Origin: Roseburia sp.
GTDB taxonomy: Bacteria > Bacillota > Clostridia > Lachnospirales > Lachnospiraceae
Assembly (NCBI GenBank): GCA_014804775.1
Contig: JAAUZB010000032.1
Span: 29,518 to 73,412 of the forward strand
Direction of reading: 5' to 3'
Length of the DNA stretch: 43,895 nt
Shown here: positions 38,587 through 43,895 of the stretch, piece by piece
Position numbering within the stretch: the stretch's first letter is position 1
Layout: each line of letters starts with the position of its first letter
Translations under genes and position numbers: made by a program
Notes under the pieces: generated by a model
Told to the model about the DNA's origin: nothing
Databases searched by the model: none
What the model saw: the letters and a program-made list of their open reading frames with translations, nothing else

Positions 38587-39003
38587 TTATATCGCTCCCT
38601 CCGCTTCCCCAAACTCATACATCCCCATCGTCTCCCTATCCCTATACTCATGCTTCTCATAATAGCCAATCAACTTCTCCCCATCCCTGAGCGCCACCAT
38701 ATACACGTCCTTGTTCTGCTTTTCATTATGAAATGTATAGATCAGGTTATGTTCCTTCGACTCCGCGAACCACTGAACCACCTGCTCGATCCGCTCTCTC
38801 GATTTCGGATTATGGCAGTTCAGCAGATTCTTCCCCATCAGCTGATCCCCGCCGAACCGTTCATAATTCTTGACCGCCGCCGCATTCATATAAATAATCT
38901 CATGCTGAAGGTTGCAGATCACAATTGCACTTCTGTCCTGATCCAGAACACTCTTATAAAAAGAAACATACTTCTTATATCCTGTCTTTTCTGCATCGCT
39001 CAT
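38587..39003 (-). CDS. PAS domain protein
   Basis: SVLDQDRSAIVICNLQHEIIYMNAAAVKNYERFGGDQLMGKNLLNCH. Confidence 0.75.
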   Translation of the reverse strand: MSDAEKTGYKKYVSFYKSVLDQDRSAIVICNLQHEIIYMNAAAVKNYERFGGDQLMGKNLLNCHNPKSRERIEQVVQWFAESKEHNLIYTFHNEKQNKDVYMVALRDGEKLIGYYEKHEYRDRETMGMYEFGEAEGAI

Positions 39004-39024
39004 CTTCTCTATCTCCTTTTCTCA

Positions 39025-39216
39025 TTACTCCTCATAATAATCTGTGCAAAACCCTGCATTGATCTCCGCGATTTCCCTCTTCCCGTCTATGTAATCCCGG
39101 TACATATCCCAAAGGTCAATCTCGCAGTCCTCAAGTCCATCTTCATCAGGTATCCACTGTCTGATAAGTGCAATGCGCTCTTCCTTGGTTGTGTCTTTGA
39201 TCAGTGTACTTTTCAT
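39025..39216 (-). CDS. Conserved small protein of unknown function
   Basis: 63 aa, overlaps macrodomain gene; [39 protein letters not shown]. Confidence 0.5.
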   Translation of the reverse strand: MKSTLIKDTTKEERIALIRQWIPDEDGLEDCEIDLWDMYRDYIDGKREIAEINAGFCTDYYEE

Positions 39217-39743
39217 TGCAATCCCTCACTCCCTATTAACAGGTTAAGTTCTGACCGGTATGCCGATTCTGTTTTATCATCAAAAAGTACCCACATGACC
39301 GCATCAAACTGCCCCGGATTTTCCGTCAAAAAATCATTTACGGTATTGATTGCAATTTTCGCAGCTCTGTCCACCGGAAACGAGTAGATTCCTGTGGATA
39401 TCGAGGGAAATGCAATTGTCCGGATACCGTTCTCTGCCGCCAACGTTAGAGAACTTCTATAACAGCTTTCCAGCAGCGCATCTTCATTATGGCTGCCTCC
39501 GTTCCATACCGGTCCGACCGTATGAATAATGTATTTGCAGGGCAGTTGATAGGCTTTTGTGATCTTAGCATGCCCTGTCTTACAGCCGCCCAGCAGACGG
39601 CACTCAAACAGCAATTCCGGTCCCGCTGCCCGGTGGATTGCACCGTCCACACCGCCACCTCCAAGCAGACTGCTGTTTGCGGCATTTACAATGGCGTCTA
39701 CAGAGTCAATCTTTGTGATATCGCCCTTTTCTAATTTTATCAT
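39213..39743 (-). CDS. Macro domain protein (O-acetyl-ADP-ribose deacetylase-like)
   Basis: [54 protein letters not shown]. Confidence 0.92.
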   Translation of the reverse strand: MIKLEKGDITKIDSVDAIVNAANSSLLGGGGVDGAIHRAAGPELLFECRLLGGCKTGHAKITKAYQLPCKYIIHTVGPVWNGGSHNEDALLESCYRSSLTLAAENGIRTIAFPSISTGIYSFPVDRAAKIAINTVNDFLTENPGQFDAVMWVLFDDKTESAYRSELNLLIGSEGLQ

Positions 39744-39988
39744 TATATCCTCTCCCGACATTTTTCACAGTTTTAATCTTATTTTATTACAATATGAGGA
39801 ATAAAACAATTACATCTGACAATTTTTTTTCAAACAGTGCTTTACGGCTTCCTACTCTAAAACATTATCATTTTTACAGATTTCATAATACCGACATGTG
39901 ACGCAAAACCTATGGCAATACTTCCAATTCATGTTTAAAGATTTTCTGATCCAATACATTAACCGCTCCATATATCTCTCCACTCCTT

Positions 39989-40333
39989 TCAAAAGAACGC
40001 GAGTTCAACATCATGCTCTTTTTCATCCTGTTCTTTTAAACCTTCCACTACCCGACAAATCACTTTCGAGGATGTGATGAACATAACCTCCACGATAAAT
40101 TTCTTTTTTACCTTTTCGTAAATTCTTCCTGCACTCAATGTACCGGTTGCTGCCGTATAAGGCGAATTAGCAACATACCCCACCGTGCCGATTTCTTTCA
40201 TAACAACTTTGATTGCCTCATCATCATACGGATTATTCTTCTCCTTGATGCATTTCACCCTTTTTCCAACTGAAAATGGCCTTATGCCATAATAATGATT
40301 CATTCCTGTAATTGTAATGTACTTTTCCTTCAT
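39989..40333 (-). CDS. HIRAN-like domain protein
   Basis: ITGMNHYYGIRPFSVGKRVKCIKEKNNPYDDEAIKVVMKEIGTVGYVANS. Confidence 0.65.
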   Translation of the reverse strand: MKEKYITITGMNHYYGIRPFSVGKRVKCIKEKNNPYDDEAIKVVMKEIGTVGYVANSPYTAATGTLSAGRIYEKVKKKFIVEVMFITSSKVICRVVEGLKEQDEKEHDVELAFF

Positions 40334-40532
40334 AGAGTTCACCCTGCCTTTCATCCCCAAATCGGTATTTTTATAAAAGCTATAATTTGCAGCTGCGGGT
40401 ATATTCTCACCGCACGTTGCGCACAAAAAAAGAATTAAGATAAGGAAAATACCTTATCCTAATTCCTATTATAAATACTTTGCTGTCCCAAAAACCGGTC
40501 TCGTAGTCAGAACGTTTGTTTGCGGGCTATTC

Positions 40533-40649
40533 TTATATACTTACTGTAATTGTATCGCCGCCCCCCCTGGTCCATCCTGCTCACTTGAGGTCGCAATTTG
40601 CGACCTCAAAATAATAATCTCCTCATTTGAAAGCTGGAAACAATATCGT
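40533..40649 (-). pseudogene. Fragment of ORF6N/antirepressor-type gene
   Basis: Minus-strand ERYCFQLSNEEIIILRSQIATSSEQDGPGGGGDTITVSI*, resembling the FQLTKEE..LRSQIATSS segment of ORF6N proteins; abuts the Fic stop codon. Confidence 0.45.
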
Positions 40650-40651
40650 TC

Positions 40652-41476
40652 TTACAGCTTACCGCTAATGTGCATACGTCTATTATGCAGTTCATTCTGC
40701 TCATCAAGAAGCAAATTTCTTAAAAACAATTCTAAAAATTCCGTCGTTTCGTGAACTCCGTTTTTCAGGTCATTATAATTTGCACGGACAAGCGCGTTTC
40801 TGAAATACCATGCGTTTTCAGCAAAAATATCATTCGTCACTTCGAATCCCAGTGTTCTAAGATATTTAATAAAAAATACTGCCGTGGTTCTGGTGTTTCC
40901 TTCACCGAAAACATGAATCTGCCAAAGCCTTGATATAAAAACAGCAAGATGGCGGATGATCCCATCCATCGATAAGCCTTTATAGCTATAATCCCGTTCC
41001 TGTGCAAAATCGTACTCTAAGGTTTCGCGTAATTCTGATGCACTTCCGTAAAGAACTGTAGCTCCGTCAAGAACCCATTCTTTCTTAGTAATATTATAAT
41101 CCCGCATCTTGCCCGCATGACTGTATATGCCAGTGAACAACTTCTTATGAATTGAAATGTACTCATTTGGAGTAAAACTGAACGCCTTCTCAGAAATCAG
41201 CTTTGCCATACGGACTGAAACCTTATCCGCCTCCTCCGTCCGGTCATCTTCCTCTCCGGCTTTCGGATTCTCTTCATAATATTTGTCTAGAAGCTTCTGC
41301 GCTTCATCTATTGTAATCTTCCCTTCAATATTCTGAATGGCAGTTTCTATCAAATACTTTGACGGTTTTAGCCCATCAACAGCCTGCAGACCGATGGCGG
41401 TATTCCAAGCATATCCTTTGTCACGTTTATTCGGTTCCGATTGCTTAAGATATTCTTTAAAAGGATCTTGATTCAT
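40652..41476 (-). CDS. Fic family protein
   Basis: HVFGEGNTRTTAVFFIKYLR Fic motif, FTPNEYISIHKKLFTGIYSHAGKMRDYNITKKEWVLDG; likely start MNQDPF; N-terminal NIEGKITIDEAQKLLDKYY segment. Confidence 0.87.
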   Translation of the reverse strand: MNQDPFKEYLKQSEPNKRDKGYAWNTAIGLQAVDGLKPSKYLIETAIQNIEGKITIDEAQKLLDKYYEENPKAGEEDDRTEEADKVSVRMAKLISEKAFSFTPNEYISIHKKLFTGIYSHAGKMRDYNITKKEWVLDGATVLYGSASELRETLEYDFAQERDYSYKGLSMDGIIRHLAVFISRLWQIHVFGEGNTRTTAVFFIKYLRTLGFEVTNDIFAENAWYFRNALVRANYNDLKNGVHETTEFLELFLRNLLLDEQNELHNRRMHISGKL

Positions 41477-41638
41477 TGAGTCACCTACCTTATATACACT
41501 AACAATCTCTCTGACATCTTCTTTATAAATCATGTTTATCTCGTCTTTTTGCTGCTTCTTTGTAAACCTGTTCGTCTGTCCGGGCAGAAATAATGATAAT
41601 TTTCATAAGGTTTGTAAGATTAGTTCCACTTTTATTGC

Positions 41639-41797
41639 CTAAAGGTTTTCCGTATCCGATATCTCATCCTCATTGATTCCCAAGTTATTCATTACAGAAT
41701 CAAATGAAATTGTTTCATTATTTCCATTACCTTCCATGCGCCTGTTAGCCTCTAAATAATTTGTTGTTTCTCTTCCATCGCAACAAGCAAAATCTCC
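41639..41797 (-). pseudogene. Fragment of a small antitoxin-like protein
   Basis: Minus-strand DFACCDGRETTNYLEANRRMEGNGNNETISFDSVMNNLGINEDEISDTENL*, no start codon; resembles RelB/DUF6290-type C-termini. Confidence 0.3.
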
Positions 41798-43078
41798 CTA
41801 TAAGTCTTTCATATATAACATGACGTCCACTTCAAAATGTCTGCCGTCGCACGTGATTTCCATATCACCGTGATATTTTTCTATGATCGCCTGTACATTT
41901 TTCATCCCTATGCCATGGCGGGATTTATCCGTTTTCGTCGTTTTTCCAATGCCTTTCTTCCCCGAAAACTTCTCATTATAGCTGTTGCCGATCTCAAGAA
42001 ACATCATCCCTTTTTCTGCACTCATCTGTATGCTCAGTTCCTTTTCCTCTGTCTGCGCCGCAGCCTCAAGTGCATTGTCCAATAGATTTCCCAAAACAAC
42101 ATTCAGGTCAAAAGAATTCAGATTTAATTTCTCCGGGATGCTGATTCTGGTTTCTACCGCGTTCAGCAGTTCTCTGGCTTTTCTGATCTTATAGTTGAGC
42201 ACACTGTCGATATTTTCATTGCCGGTCATCACGGACTCGTCCGGATTTACCATAAATTCCTGCATTTTCCGCAGATACTCCTGCACTTCCTCCTTACTGC
42301 CGTTCCCTGCGACCGCCTGCAATGCCAACATATGATTTTTCATATCATGCCGCAAAGCCCGTATGCGGCTCTGCGATTCCGTAATGACCTCCATCTGATT
42401 CCGATACAGTTCTGTCTGCTGTTTGTAGATATCCCTTTCCCTTATATGTACATAGCTTCTCAGCATTTCGTGATATAAATAAAAAATGCTCAGATTGCTG
42501 ACCAGCATACAGACACAGACAATGGCTGCCGTCTTAGTGTATCCCGTTTTTGTGTATAGCATAGAAAATAATACTATAACGCCTGCCACTGGCGTAACGG
42601 ATAATAACAGCGTCTGTTTTTTGTCAAATACCGCATATCTGAAATCGTCCGGGTCGAAAATATGGCTGATCGCCGTCACACTGATGAGCAGCAGTAAAAC
42701 GCCGGCTGCCGTCTCCATATACAAACTGGCTCCGTACGCATTTCTTCCGAACGAAAAAATTGCAACTGACAGACATGCCAGATCCATGCCAAACAGTGTC
42801 GTCGCCGTCCACAGTCTCTTTTTCCATGTGTCACCATAGCAGCACGTTATGCCTAAAATTCCGGCAAAGCTGCAAATCTCATACGGCCATGACACTCCCC
42901 ATGCGCAGTATACTGCGGAAGACACCAGATAAAAGATTCCATATGCTGACTTGAAAATTCTCTCATCCTTATCTCCTCTTGTCAAAAATGTTTCTATTGC
43001 CTGTTTGATCAGCGCAACCCGCAGAATATTTATGATGAATTCTATTGCCATATCGCATACTATTTCATATTGAAGCAT
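41798..43078 (-). CDS. Sensor histidine kinase, GHKL/AgrC-like
   Basis: Multiple TM helices, RIRALRHDMKNHMLALQ phosphoacceptor box, NVVLGNLLDNALEAA N box, GIGMKNVQAIIEKYHG. Confidence 0.9.
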   Translation of the reverse strand: MLQYEIVCDMAIEFIINILRVALIKQAIETFLTRGDKDERIFKSAYGIFYLVSSAVYCAWGVSWPYEICSFAGILGITCCYGDTWKKRLWTATTLFGMDLACLSVAIFSFGRNAYGASLYMETAAGVLLLLISVTAISHIFDPDDFRYAVFDKKQTLLLSVTPVAGVIVLFSMLYTKTGYTKTAAIVCVCMLVSNLSIFYLYHEMLRSYVHIRERDIYKQQTELYRNQMEVITESQSRIRALRHDMKNHMLALQAVAGNGSKEEVQEYLRKMQEFMVNPDESVMTGNENIDSVLNYKIRKARELLNAVETRISIPEKLNLNSFDLNVVLGNLLDNALEAAAQTEEKELSIQMSAEKGMMFLEIGNSYNEKFSGKKGIGKTTKTDKSRHGIGMKNVQAIIEKYHGDMEITCDGRHFEVDVMLYMKDL

Positions 43079-43799
43079 CCATTCTCTCTTTTCTGTCCTG
43101 TATTACTCTGGTGCGGACCTCTTTTCGATAAGGTTTACTGATATTTAACTCTTCACCATCTTTCATTTTTACAGTCTCGTAGGAGTACTCACTGATAAAA
43201 TCCTGATTTACAATATATGACTGATGGATCATTACAAAGTATTCCGGCAGCTGCTTTGCGATATCTTTCAGCTTTCCGTAAAACTCTTCCCGTCCGTTCC
43301 CTGTCACGATCACAATCTTTTTATCCGTGCTCATGAAGTAGGCAATATCACTCATAAGAACCCTGAAATATGTGCCTCCTTTGCGGTATTCGAAATAGGC
43401 AGCTTCACTCCTTTTTTGTTTTATGCTTCTGAGCAGAACCTCCTTCAGCTGTTCTTCCGCCACGGGCTTGATCAGAAAGTCAAGCGGCTGCACCTTAAAT
43501 AACTGCATCGCATAATTTTGCTTGGAAGAGATGTAGACGATGTGGGTCCGCATATCCTCCATCTCGTTGCGGATAAACCGGCCCACTTCTATCCCGTTCC
43601 TCTGAACTAACTCGATGTCCAAAAATATCAGGTCAAGACGGATTCCTTTATCCAGATCATTCTGTATGCTTTCCCCCGAATACCATACCTCTATTTCCAC
43701 CTTCACTGACAACTCTTTTGAAATTCGGTAGATCTGCTCTTCCAGTCCGGCACATAAAACCTTATCATCATCGCAGATTCCAATTTTGTACATAGGCAT
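43065..43799 (-). CDS. LytTR-family response regulator, AgrA-like
   Basis: IGICDDDKVLC receiver, LDLIFLDIEL, KPVAEEQLKEVL; C-terminal LytTR YFMSTDKKIVIVTG...FVMIHQSYIVN. Confidence 0.92.
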   Translation of the reverse strand: MPMYKIGICDDDKVLCAGLEEQIYRISKELSVKVEIEVWYSGESIQNDLDKGIRLDLIFLDIELVQRNGIEVGRFIRNEMEDMRTHIVYISSKQNYAMQLFKVQPLDFLIKPVAEEQLKEVLLRSIKQKRSEAAYFEYRKGGTYFRVLMSDIAYFMSTDKKIVIVTGNGREEFYGKLKDIAKQLPEYFVMIHQSYIVNQDFISEYSYETVKMKDGEELNISKPYRKEVRTRVIQDRKERMDASI

Positions 43800-43895
43800 T
43801 CCTTTCTGTCCCCTCTTCGCTAAGGGAAACAGATTTCTTTCAGTTCCTCCGCCAATTTCTTATGCGCTTCCGGTGACAAATGCAGGGAATCCTCT

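Noticed and set aside
40558-40567. Poly-C tract as a phase-variation switch
   Set aside because: It lies in a degraded gene fragment (GPGGGGD) without a functional downstream frame to switch.
40585-40609. Near-perfect palindrome TTGAGGTCGCAATTTGCGACCTCAA as a regulatory site or terminator
   Set aside because: It reads in frame as LRSQIATS within an ORF6N-like remnant and has no T-tract, so coding origin explains it better.
1-43895. tRNA or rRNA genes, including a tRNA integration site for the island
   Set aside because: No cloverleaf-like or rRNA sequence recognised by eye; a tRNAscan-SE run would settle this.

Overview
The window looks like a Firmicutes (Lachnospiraceae-like) chromosome segment: housekeeping genes at the left (YitT, pta, TrpXYZ-type ABC transporter), a mosaic accessory/defence island (~5.4-38.5 kb), then mixed accessory genes and an AgrC/AgrA-like two-component system at the right. 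The core of the island is a complete DNA phosphorothioation operon, dndB-C-D-E plus a DndA/IscS-type cysteine desulfurase (+ strand, 15.2-21.3 kb). It converges tail-to-tail, across a hairpin terminator, on a ~16.7 kb minus-strand operon. I see no recognisable DndF/G/H. Instead that operon has a NERD-UvrD helicase, an AddB-like Fe-S protein, an Mrr fragment, a SNF2/RapA helicase, a RecQ-like helicase, a 257-aa protein, a large P-loop ATPase and a 220-aa protein. The SNF2-RecQ-small protein-ATPase order recalls DpdE-F-G-H of the 7-deazaguanine (Dpd) DNA modification systems. My main candidate is therefore a phosphorothioate system joined to a Dpd-like plus AddAB-like effector module. Left of dnd there are three IR-bounded mini-cassettes, each with near-identical promoter and terminator flanks around a different 45-59 aa ORF. 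There are also repeated 3'-end fragments of a DEAD/DEAH helicase gene separating cargo modules (ATP-grasp protein; radical SAM plus Cys-rich partner), with a serine recombinase C-terminal remnant next to one copy. All family calls are from reading motifs in the translations; no database search was run.
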